Below, piece by piece: positions 20,305 to 30,079 of a stretch of 64,000 bases of DNA (positions are counted from its first letter, which is position 1; each line of letters begins with the position of its first letter). The notes under the pieces are model-generated. The model saw nothing but the letters and a program-made list of their open reading frames with translations, was not told where the DNA came from and searched no databases. The position numbers and the translations under genes are program-made. This DNA comes from Terfezia claveryi (taxonomy: Eukaryota; Ascomycota; Pezizomycetes; Pezizales; Pezizaceae), in NCBI GenBank assembly GCA_015179025.1, contig WHUX01000171.1:1-64000 (forward strand). Direction: 5' to 3'.

Positions 20305-21264
20305 TCAATAAAGCTCAAGATCAAGAGCCCATTTCTCTTTAATGTGGTCAAGAAGGCTGCCAAAGTCATGGAAGAAACCGATGTCCAAAAGGGTTCCTTC
20401 CACACACTCTAATTCTGCAAACAATATACTCAAGATGGTAGTGTTTAGCTTTTCCTCCCCATCATATCTGTATAAATACCCACTGTTATCGGGAACATTA
20501 AACCTTCCATGGTCCACTGCCTTAACTATATACAGTGCAATTACTTCCTCTAGAAACCTAAGAACTCCTTTCAAATCACTCTTAATCTCCCTGATTTCAC
20601 CCTTCTTACCTCCTAAAGTTCTACCAACTATTTTGCAAGGTAGCCTATATTCTAGTCACTGGTAGGAATTGCAGAAAAATCGATCTATAGTGTTGTCACC
20701 CTTATGTTCATCATCGACCTCAATCAGAAGATAATCCCAAAGGTAACCCTTATTTGAATATGAAGAAACCAAGGCAAGTTTATAGAATTAGGATGTGGTG
20801 CCAAAGACTTTACTAGCATCTTTCAATTTGATAAGCAAGTCCTCTTGCTCTTATTGTGCTTTCTTCTCCTTCTTAAGTCTGTGTCGTTCTCTCTCTGAGT
20901 ATTTGCTACTTTCTATTTTCCTAATCTTCACTATCTATTAATTGACAAATTCTTCCTTCTTATTGATAATATATTTTACGTCATCGTTCGAGGGTTGGGT
21001 AACAATTGTCTCTACTAGTACTATCTCAAGTAGTTGTTATGCAGTAACTACTTTTTCATCTTCTCTATAAATTGTAGAGGGATAAGCATATGTATTGCCA
21101 TAGATTTTATCACTATTGCAATCTTTAAGGTAGCAACCAAATGATGCTATCACCTTTCTTCCTTGCACCCTGATAGATACTCCAGGGTTGACATATTCTT
21201 TATACCTGGTATTGCTAAGATCGCTGAGGATACCTAAAAGATTGATTTTGATTCTATCCGTCAA
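20305..21264 (-). pseudogene. Decayed gene of unknown family
   Basis: On the minus strand two long readable pieces (21264-21037 and 20574-20305) are linked by readable stretches broken by TAG/TAA codons, many where CAG would fit. The first piece has VNPGVSIRVQGRKVIASFGC and then YLKDCNSDKIYGNTYAYP. The spacing faintly recalls the His-containing strand of chymotrypsin-fold proteins, but the His itself is not present and I do not claim that family. The second piece has LDLELY at its end and an otherwise featureless, helical look. Upstream of 21264 readable residues continue to about 21640, so the original gene was longer. Confidence 0.35.
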
Positions 21265-21511
21265 AAAGCCAAGGAAAGCCCCATCACATAACTGCTGAAG
21301 TGGAGTGAAAAAGTCATTTGTCTAGTTCTCATGAATACCGATTCCTACCTGCACAGTAGGCAGTCTAGTACGAGATGCAATAACAAGTATAATAACAAAG
21401 ACTTAAGTGGAACAATCTAGATATTCAATAATTGTTTGCTAGATTTTGTTGTACCTCAAAACTGCAGGATTATCTAAGTTTGAGAGCTTGTATATCTCCT
21501 ATAGACTTCCG

Positions 21512-21785
21512 ATCTGTATCTTTAATGGCAAGGGTACCTTATCAAGCCAAGGTCCCTGCAAGAGAGGTCTGTATGGTAATGGTGTAGTTGTAGCTAGTAT
21601 CAGATACATATCCTTCTGTTTCTGATATGTTAGTATATATTACTCCCAATCTGTATCTTTGATAGTGAGGGTACCTTATTAAGCCAAGGTCCTTGTGAGA
21701 GAGGTCTGTATAGTAATGTTGTAGTTATAGCTAGTATCAGATATATATCCTTCTGTTTCTGATATATTAGTATATATTACTTGTT
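21512..21785. repeat. Tandem duplication, period about 138 bp
   Basis: The segment starting atctgtatctttaatggcaa at 21512 recurs at about 21650 with substitutions (gtatcagatacatatcc against gtatcagatatatatcc). Two copies. The differences are largely C/T and G/A. Confidence 0.75.
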
Positions 21786-22254
21786 ACTTATTGATTACAA
21801 TCACCTCACTTTGCACCTCACTTTCTTTATTCTGGCTTGTTTAAGATGGTGAGGAGGAAATCTGAGGAAACGGAGATTTCCTAACATGTGCAGAACGTGT
21901 TCTAAGCAAGGAAGCATGGGCAAGGAGTACGGGCAAGGAGTACGGGCAAGCAGCATGGGAAAGGAGCATGAGCAAGTAAGCACGGGTAAGAAGTACAAGT
22001 AAAAAGTTAGATCTATAGAGCAAGTAAGCAAGCGCAGGCAAGCAAGAGCTAGTAGCCTACACTGTAGTTCATTTAGTTAGGTTTTAAGAGTGAGACCAAA
22101 AGAGGTTTCACATCAACAATTGTATAGGAAACCTCCAAAGGTCTACTTGGAAACTTTTAGTGGTTTCAGATAAACTTTTTAAGGTTTCGAACAAAACTTT
22201 GTTTAGGTTTCATATATTATGGTCTCCGTCCTATGGAAACTTTATATAGGTATT
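21786..22254. other. Intergenic with short G/A-rich iterations
   Basis: About 21905-21995 iterates a 13-14 bp word near gcaaggagtacgg, with drift. Around 22115-22240 the words ggaaact and ggtttc recur, foreshadowing the tandem repeat that follows. No gene. Confidence 0.45.
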
Positions 22255-22705
22255 ACTAGTGAAGTCACTGCTAGGGCTCGTAACAGAAGCCAATGCAAAA
22301 TCTTATATAAATTCACTATATGGAAACCTGGCAAAGGACTCGAATAGAAGCCAATATAATATCTCATGTAAATTTACTTCTAGGAAACCTAGCAAAGGAC
22401 TCGAATAGAAGCTATATAAATGTCTTATGTGAATTTAAATTTAACTCTATGGAAACCTAGCAAAAGACTCCAATAGAAGCAAAAAATAAGTCTCAAAGCA
22501 AATTCAAATTTAATCCTACAGAAACCTAGCAAAAGACTCCAATAGAAGCAAAAAATAAGTCTCAAAGCAAATTCAAATTTAATCCTATAGAAACCTAGCA
22601 AAAGACTCTAATAGAAGCAACAAAAAAGTCTCATATAAATATAAAATCAAACCTACAGAAACCTAGCAAAAGACTCAAATAGAAGCAAAATATATGTAAA
22701 TTTGA
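22255..22705. repeat. Tandem repeat of about 60-69 bp
   Basis: About seven diverged copies around the core gaaacctagcaaaagactc and atagaagcaaaaaataag; two central copies are nearly identical. The core is AT-rich and open in no frame. Confidence 0.8.
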
Positions 22706-23971
22706 AGCACTTAGGAAAGTAAATAATAGAATCAAATACTATATGCTTAATACAAAGACCTTGGATACAGAGCAAAGAGAGTGCGAGAGATTGAGGTATA
22801 TATACAAGAGGCCTCGGAGAGCCAAGGCCAACAGCAAAATAAACTTCCTAATGAAAATATCCGATAATGAGATAGATAATAATGACAGATAACAATGGAG
22901 TCAGAGAGGCTAAAATATATTGAAGACTAACTTCTCTTAAAATGAATAAATAACCTCTTATAATGAGAGCTAGTAGAGGTGGTAGGAGACCTTACCTTGA
23001 TCTCTACAGAAAATTAAACCTTAATAGGGTCTCTGTAGAGAAGGAAACCTTAACAAGGTCTTTGTAGAGAAGGAAACCTTAATAGGGTCTCATAAAGTAG
23101 CTAAGGCCTCCCCAAAGTCTCAAACTATTCTCTATAGCCTTTTTAAAGGTCTCAAGTTACTTGAAAAGTCTCACTTCAGTTCAAAGATTTCACAGCTAAG
23201 CCTCAGCAGGTCTAACTTGGCTGAAAACTCACGACTTAGACCTAAACTTAGACTAAAGTTGAAACTTTTAATTAAGTTTACTATAGGCACTCATATTAAC
23301 TAATGAACTACAGTGCCTAATGAGTGTTGCAGATATTGGCGAGTATTAGAACAGTGAATGTAAGGCTAATGAGTATTAGATAGGAAAGCTACGTTTTTGT
23401 TGGTTAGCATGTGTAATGCGGGAATCTCATGTATAAGAAGGGCCAAAATGGTAGATATATAGATATATGGATATGTAGATAGTAAAGAGACACAAATATA
23501 TAGAAAAGACATATAGATATGTAGATATAGAGATAGCGAGAAATATAGATTATTGAACATATATATCATTGGACTTCGGCTTCTCTACTGTTATTCCTAC
23601 TATTTCTTCCCTTTGCTACTACTTGCTTGGTTGTTTTGCTCTCAGAACCTGGTTACTTTATATATGTTCCTCCACTAGGAGAGAAGTGCCTCTATAATGG
23701 CATCTTGCCATCATACTTAGCTTTATGAATAAATTTCTTATTAGTATAATGTAATTATATATATATAATAAAATTTTTATATACATATAAAAAATGGGTA
23801 AAGAAGGGTGAAAAAGTAGAGTGCTCAGATAAAAAGTTTGAACATGTAAAGCATTCCCCTAGCACTAATTTTATACTCAAGTAAGTAGCTCAGACCTTTT
23901 GTAATAGCTCTTCCTGTCTTAGGCTATATGTATCATACTAACTATCAGGCTAGTCTAATTAGTACAACACT
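22706..23971. other. AT-rich intergenic stretch
   Basis: Contains three copies of a word near gagaaggaaaccttaa(c/t)a at about 22995-23090 and an irregular gatatatagatatgtagata region near 23450-23535. No gene or element ends recognised. Confidence 0.4.
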
Positions 23972-24615
23972 TGTAAGGAAGTCACATTCCATTTTCTAAA
24001 TGAAATGTAACTCCCATTACATACCAACTTTTAACCTAGTGGAATAAGATATTATCAGGCCGCCAGCGTCGGCCGGCAGATGATAATAAAGGTATAGTAA
24101 CTCATGTATTTCATTATAGTAATGAGTGTGACCATTGGAAGGGTCACGCGATACTTGTAGTTCTATTTCCTAGTAGTTTCTGGCAGTTTCTATCATGTTG
24201 ATTTCAAATCATGTAATGGGTCAGATGATGGCGCACTGCCTCAGCACTGCCCAACACTGCCCCAACACTGCCCCACTTCGGGCAGTATATAGTCCCCTGA
24301 ATTCCCCTTAGTTGGAGGAGCGTTCAAGTCAGTTCAAGCCAGTGATAGAAACAGAAACAGTATAGTAGAAATAATAACAGTATTGAGCTATTAATTCTGG
24401 GCCCTTTATGGGCCCGTCTCCCTCTATGTTCCAATAACAAGTAATAGGCCAGTCGGGCCTATCTTCTACAACTAGAGTGACAATAGAATATATATAGCAA
24501 GATATACTTAAACAGAAGCTATAGGTTCCATGCACCTATAGTTTGCTGTAGTAAACTCTAGTACTGCCGCCCGGCAGTAGAGAGTTGGTTATGAAGCACG
24601 CCGCCTTACTTTACA
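23972..24615 (-). repeat. LTR of the short retroelement (3' LTR if minus-oriented)
   Basis: 644 bp, TGTAAGGAAG...CTTTACA, about 97 percent like the partner at 25124-25768 by eye. Contains a direct GC-rich patch gccgccagcgtcggccgg and a minus-strand open frame of 68 codons shared by both LTRs, with no recognised motif. Confidence 0.9.
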
Positions 24616-25123
24616 TTTTTTAATAGGATATAGTACTTTATTATTTAAGTCTCAAGTGGTAACAATAGCAAGCTTCTATGAAAAGTAATAGACGTATCTA
24701 CCTCTATTACAATAGTATGAAGTGTTATAACTAAACTCGAGACAAAGAGTTTATTATAATAGCTAAAGGTTATAATAAAAAGTACTTGTCAATAGGAAGT
24801 TATTAAGTATACAACTTATACTTCAAGATTTAGATACATATTTAAAGACTTGGTTCCTCTTTGCCAAAGTCAGACTTGGTTCCTGTTCACCAAAGTCAGA
24901 ACAATTGAACTGGTTACTCAATTATAAAGTCCCACATTTTCTGGTAATGTGCGACAAACTTAATAACTTGTGTTGGAAAGGTTGGAGGCCTGACCGAACA
25001 GTTATTTATTATTGTGTGGTATCAACAAATCTTATCAGTATAACAACATATATTTAAACAACAACTTACGACAAGGTAAAGCTTTAATTTTTAAGAGTAG
25101 GACTCTCTTTTTTGAAGGAGCCA

Positions 25124-25768
25124 TGTAAGGAAGTCACATTCCATTTTCTAAATGAAATGTAACTCCCGTTACATACCAACTTTTAACCTAGTGGAATAAG
25201 ATATTATCAGGCCGCCAGCGTCGGCCGGTAGATGATAATAAAGGTATAGTAACTCATGTATTTCATTATAGTAATAAGCGTGACCATTGGAAGGGTCACG
25301 CGATACTTGTAGTTCTATTTCCTAGTAGTTTCTGGCAGTTTCTATCATGTTGATTTCAAATCATATAATGGGTCAGATGATAGCGCACTGCCTCAGCACT
25401 ACCCCAACACTACTCCAACACTGCCCCACTTCGGGCAGTATATAGTCCCCTGAATTCCCCTTAGTTGGAGGAGCGTTCAAGTCAGTTCAAGCCAGTGATA
25501 GAAACAGAAACAGTATAGTAGAAATAATAACAGTATTGAGCTATTAATTCTGGGCCCTTTATAGGCCCGTCTCCCTCTATGTTCCAATAACAAGTAATAG
25601 ACCAGTCGGGCCTATCTTCTACAACTAGAGCGACAATAAAATATATACAGTAAGATATACTTAAACAGAAGCTATAGGTTCCGTGCACCTATAGTTTGCT
25701 GTAGTAAACTCTAGTACTGCCGCCTGGCAGTAGAGAGTTGGTTATGAAGCACGCCGCCTTACTTTACA
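25124..25768 (-). repeat. LTR of the short retroelement (5' LTR if minus-oriented)
   Basis: 645 bp, same termini as 23972-24615. Differences are mostly transitions (for example gtgaccatt preceded by aatgagt in one and aataagc in the other). Confidence 0.9.
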
Positions 25769-25817
25769 ACACTCTTCCGTACTATGGGGCTATAATTTAA
25801 GGAACTAGAAGAAGAAG

Positions 25818-25961
25818 ATGAAAGGATATATGACAATACTACTAACTTAACTAATTTGGTCATTACATAGTTGATAGAATCTATATGGTTAAAACCTTCA
25901 GATCTATAATGACTTCTTTTCTTCTATATATCACAAATATATCAATAAGATTAGACCTTCT
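25818..25961. repeat. Direct repeat copy 1, AT-shifted
   Basis: Matches 27271-27418. Where the two differ this copy almost always has T for C or A for G (atatatgacaatac here, acatgtgacaacac there), plus a 4-base deletion. Confidence 0.8.
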
Positions 25962-27270
25962 AAGTTATGACCCAGTTATGCTTTTTTGCTACTCTCTCTA
26001 TTTATACTTACATCTTATTATTATTCTTGCTTCTGATTGTCATTTCAGTACCAAACCCCTCATATCTTGACTTCTTTTTCTTGCTACTATTTATCTACTA
26101 AAAAAATCCCAAACTCTAATAAAGTACAAAGTAGATATAATAGAGATTATTAAGCTAAATAATAAATCACCTCTAGATCAATACACAGCTAATAGCTACA
26201 GCTGTGTCAAATACTATATCACTTTACTATTCTCAATGCACTAGCAATACTTGAAATCTCAAACCAAGATAGATAGAAAAAGAAGAATAGAAAAGACAAA
26301 TAGTACCTTCTAATAGAAACCAAACTTTATACATATAAGTCCCTTTCACTCTTTCTTTCACTACTACTTAGTTGGCTTAGTGATATTATTACCAAAGAAG
26401 TGCTAACCTTTCTATTTACTAGATGGCTTACTAGTGAGTTTTCATTTAGAGCTCTATCCAAACCTCTACCCTACCTAAACACCCTTTTATCTTTTCATTT
26501 ATCTGTAAGTCTCTCACTATTATAAGTATACTAGAGGGCTTTTGCATATATAAAGAAAAAGATAAGTTACTAAGAGAAACAAATTACTAAGAAAGATAAG
26601 TTATGGAGAAAGACAAGTTACTGAAGGCTTTAAATAAACAGAACTGACATAGTTCTTTTACTAGCATTGAGGATTTATCTTCATAGAAGATTTGTTACTA
26701 AACTAAAGATTTATCTTCATAGGAGATCTATTACCAAACTGAGGGCTTTTACTATAAGTTTTTAACTATATGAGCTTAACTTGAGAGAAAACATCTAAGG
26801 GCTTTTGTTGACTTCTGAGGGCTCTACTATTAACATATAGCTTCTGAGCATATGAAACCTTTTTTAAAGTTTGAGAGTAGCCTGTAAGCACTTAACCTAC
26901 TACCTTTTGAACTTTGTAAGTAGCTACTGAGCACTTGATCTACTATCAATATAAACCTTTAAAGTTTGTGAGTAGCCTTTAAGCACTTGACCTACTACTT
27001 CTCTACAAACTTAACTTTTAAAAAATTCCTCCAAGTTTGACTTCTTAATGACTTTTACAAAGACTACTATTATGCTTTACTTCTAAAAGACTTCTGTATT
27101 TGAACTTCTTCTCACAAAACAGTGTACAGATTTGCTTTTATCTTTCTTGTTTGTTGGGTGGGGGGGCTATGCTATTGATTGACTTATTTTTTTCTTTTAT
27201 TTGTCTTCAATTCCTTTTAATTATAGTATAGACTGTTATACATTTATTACGGTGGTAGTATTGGGGGGAG

Positions 27271-27418
27271 GTGAAAGGACATGTGACAACACTACCAACT
27301 TACTACCCAATCTGGTCATTACATAGTTGACAGGATCTGTATGGTTAAAACCTTCGGATCCACAATGACTTCTTTTCTTCTACATATCACGAATATATCG
27401 ATGAGATCAGACCTTCTA
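27271..27418. repeat. Direct repeat copy 2, less mutated
   Basis: Partner of 25818-25961; runs from gtgaaaggacatgtgacaac to gatcagaccttcta. The two could be LTR remnants of an old element or a plain dispersed repeat. Confidence 0.8.
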
Positions 27419-27626
27419 GAAGAGAAGACTAAAGTTAGGGTTCTTTCTGGACTTCCAGCAGTCCCCCACCTCCTTTTTCGTCTAGCAAGCGCTCCGGTCT
27501 ACGGTATATCACCACCACCTGCTCAACCTTTTCCGAACCCGATTGAACAGTTCTCCGTAGTCACATTCATAATTTCGAGCATGCACATTTAGTGAAAGAA
27601 ACCTAGCAACTCTAAGGAGGTCCCCT

Positions 27627-29028
27627 GGCCATCCGAACCAGTGATCACGAGATCAGACATTTCCTTCAACAACAACCAGCCCCCACATATGCGACCTAGT
27701 ATGATAGGTCTAGTTCACACCTACAATGCGATAGTCCCATCACGGAAGCATTTCACCTCACTACAGCAGACAACCCAGATGAACTATCCTATAGTGCCAG
27801 GGATGATACCCGTATATTCCCTATAATAGATGAAGTCATCTTGAACCTAAGCGACCAAAGAAGCAAGGTGTCAGGATATTGGGTGCAATAGGAGGTATTT
27901 TGGATGAAGGCTGGAGAGTGTATTTCACCGATGGAATGGGAAAGGAAGAGGGGGTAGGGTCAGCAGTATACTCTATGGACTATAGGAACAATCCAGCATC
28001 AACGTACGGAGGCTTCCTCGAAGATCTTGCCACAGTTACGGATGGAGAACTACATACAATGTCTCTCAGCCTCGCATCAGAACCCTCCAACATGCTAGCC
28101 ATCCTATCCGACAGTCAGGCAGCCATCCACTCTATCGTCAACATGAGTAAGGGCGCTCCACAAAGGTCAGGGATCGAAGCAAAAATCAAGGCGATGTTGG
28201 TCAAGACAGCGCCGGAGAGAGATATTAAGTTCGCATGGGTAAGAATACATATCAGCATTGATGGCAATGAGAAAGCAGACCGACACGCAAGCTTCGAGTC
28301 GATATTAGGCCACATCAGAGGCTCATCCCACACAGTCACGGAAGGAGGGCTACAGGCAGCTTCAAAAGGAGTAAAGAAAGAAGCAAGAGTCAAAGTAGGC
28401 TTCGGAAGGTGGGGGGTATTGGAGTGGATTAAACACGCCTTCTCCGCCTACACATGGATGCGGACCGACCGAGGTCCCCAGAAAAGTTGGCTACACCACA
28501 TCGGCAAAGCGGAGTCCCCCGAGTACGCCTGTGGCCACCTATCAGAGGACGGCAGACACATCACCTTCGAATATCCCCACCTAGCTTGGGAGAGGGCCCT
28601 GCTATTAGGCGTTAGAAATACGTGGGAGGAATTAGACGAGCCAGAGTGGCGAAAGGAGGGGGAGGAAACCTACGAGGCTACGGAGGCCTTCTTCAACCAG
28701 GTCTACTGCCTAGTCAGGTAGAGACAACAATCGGGGAGGGGCAGAGAGCGAAGAGTTTCCAAAGAGGAGGAGCAGGAGTGTCAGAAGAGTTCGGGGCTCC
28801 AGTCAGAGCTCCTGGGCCCATCCGGCATTGCAAGTTAATGACAGCATAGGAGGTTCCCGGTTATGAGTCTCTTTTGTTTTTCATTTTTGTTTTATTTGTA
28901 TTTAGCTTGCGACAGACCCGGCAGATTAACTTGCCCGGTTCTGAATCTACCCGGACTTCTAGGTGGCTCCTTATAGACCAACGTCGGGTCTCCATAGGAG
29001 TAATGAGTATTTAAAAAAAAAAAAAAAA
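27627..29028 (+). mobile_element. 5'-truncated LINE (Tad-like) with poly(A) tail
   Basis: The insertion is flanked by an exact 14-bp direct repeat, taaggaggtcccct, at 27613-27626 and 29029-29042, and ends in 16 A (29013-29028). Both are hallmarks of target-primed reverse transcription. It carries the end of an ORF2-like protein with an RNase H domain. At 1402 bp it lacks endonuclease and reverse transcriptase, so it is dead on arrival. Confidence 0.9.
27879..28721 (+). pseudogene. LINE ORF2 C-terminal fragment, RNase H domain
   Basis: The open frame is 280 codons. The four acidic residues of RNase H are readable in order: YFTDG, DGELHTM, ILSDSQAAI and the segment WVRIHISIDGNEKAD. A Cys/His region follows (YACGHLSEDGRHITFEYPH) as in fungal LINE C-termini. 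Readable LINE-like residues continue upstream to about 27640 in another frame, so a frameshift or stop lies near 27860. The typical H in the last motif is displaced. It is a truncated passenger of the LINE insertion, not a host gene. Confidence 0.85.
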
Positions 29029-29051
29029 TAAGGAGGTCCCCTTCTACAATT

Positions 29052-30079
29052 ATGTCTACTGAGCAGAGAAAGCAGAAACGCTACATACAGATATCTCTAA
29101 ATTCACTACGGAGAATGTCTACAGAGCAGTTAATACAGGCTCTAGAGGAGGAAGGAGTCATAAATGCTGCAAGTTCAATTGGAAAGCACCTCTCGGAACA
29201 AGAAATCGATAGAGATCTTCTGATCGATATGTGCCGCAAAGGGTACAAAGGACTTCAGTCCTATGGCTTTAAGATGGGACCTGCATATCAGCTTGAACAG
29301 TTGTACATAAGGCTGCTGGAGGAGGAAAAGGAGAAGAAGTGGCCGAAGACCTGTAAGTTTCAACAAAGATTGTGGCGGCCTGAATACCATTAATAGAGTT
29401 CCGCAGCAAGCATTAAGCTCCAACAGAACCCTCTTCAAAAAATACAGGGATCGGCTGAATGCAATTAAAACCGTGAATATAACCAAAGCTCAACTCAGTG
29501 ATCCCAAGACGCGAAACTGGTTTCCATATCCATTTCTGGGGTGGCATGACCTGGTGGCAGATTCAGGTTCCGAGAGAATGATGAGATGTATTACGAAGGT
29601 CGAAAAGAATTTGGGACAATTTTGGCTAAAGTTCGAGACCTTCAGCTGACCGGAGAAGCGGGCAGGGGAGTACTCCGTAAGGAATTATATCTCAATGGCA
29701 CATGGGGCTACGGAAAAAGCCACTTTCTGTGCGCAATTACGTTCTGGCTGCTTCATGCAGGTGAACAGGTAGTATATCTTCCCGAGGCCAAGGAGCTCAT
29801 ACGTGCTGAAGTGGAATACCTTTGCCATACATTGAGCCTTGCTTTTGTAGATGACGCCCCTATGCTTGAAGCAATCCGGCTTTGCAATTTGAAGAGTTTG
29901 CAGTGAAAGTCATAGCATGCGATATCCGAATGTATTTTCTACGCAATCAAGCTAATGCCTTTGACGATGAGAGCAAGGTATCGAGGACGCAAATACAAAG
30001 GCGACGAAAGGGACTAGATCGGATAGATTATATCACTAGGGAGCACTTCTTAATTCTAAGTGCAAGTAGCAGTTATTAG
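29052..30079 (+). pseudogene. Crinkler-type P-loop NTPase, broken
   Basis: From the ATG at 29052 the N-terminal frame is helical and charged (to 29393). Readable residues continue in the second frame (KTRNWFPYPFLGWHDL near 29510). After a frameshift near 29560 comes EGRKEFGTIL and the Walker A loop NGTWGYGKSHFL (about 29692-29730), then GEQVVYLPEAKELI and LSLAFVDD. After another frameshift near 29880 there are MYFLRNQANAFDDESKV, at the Walker B position, and EHFLILSASSSY ending in a TAG at 30077. This order matches the NTPase module of CRN and RHS-type effectors, as in fungi such as Rhizophagus (family knowledge). At least three breaks are present. A GTAAGT at 29353 could be a donor for a short intron. 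The LINE inserted 9 bp before this ATG, cutting it off from its original upstream sequence. Confidence 0.65.

Larger units (their letters stand above)
23972..25768 (-). mobile_element. Short non-autonomous LTR retroelement (TRIM/LARD-like)
   Basis: Two LTRs of about 645 bp in direct orientation enclose only about 508 bp without coding capacity. The element is flanked by ACACT on both sides (23967-23971 and 25769-25773), a perfect 5-bp target duplication. LTR ends are TGTA...TACA. On the minus strand the base after the 5' LTR (read from 25123 down) begins TGGCTCCTTC, a plausible tRNA primer-binding start, so minus orientation is likely. The element must have moved using proteins supplied by another retroelement, or lost its interior. 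Confidence 0.85.
25769..27626. other. AT-rich stretch with direct repeats
   Basis: Holds a pair of about 145-bp direct repeats (25818-25961 and 27271-27418), a 44-bp duplication near 26660-26740 (gatttatcttcatag) and three copies of a word near gtgagtagcctttaagcacttgacctactac at 26870-27000. No gene. Confidence 0.5.

Noticed and set aside
20305..21264. Chymotrypsin-like protease for the decayed gene
   Set aside because: Only a vague strand resemblance; no catalytic His, Asp or Ser can be placed.
24329..24535. 68-codon frame repeated in both LTRs of the short element
   Set aside because: Duplicate by virtue of the LTR; no motif and no independent support.
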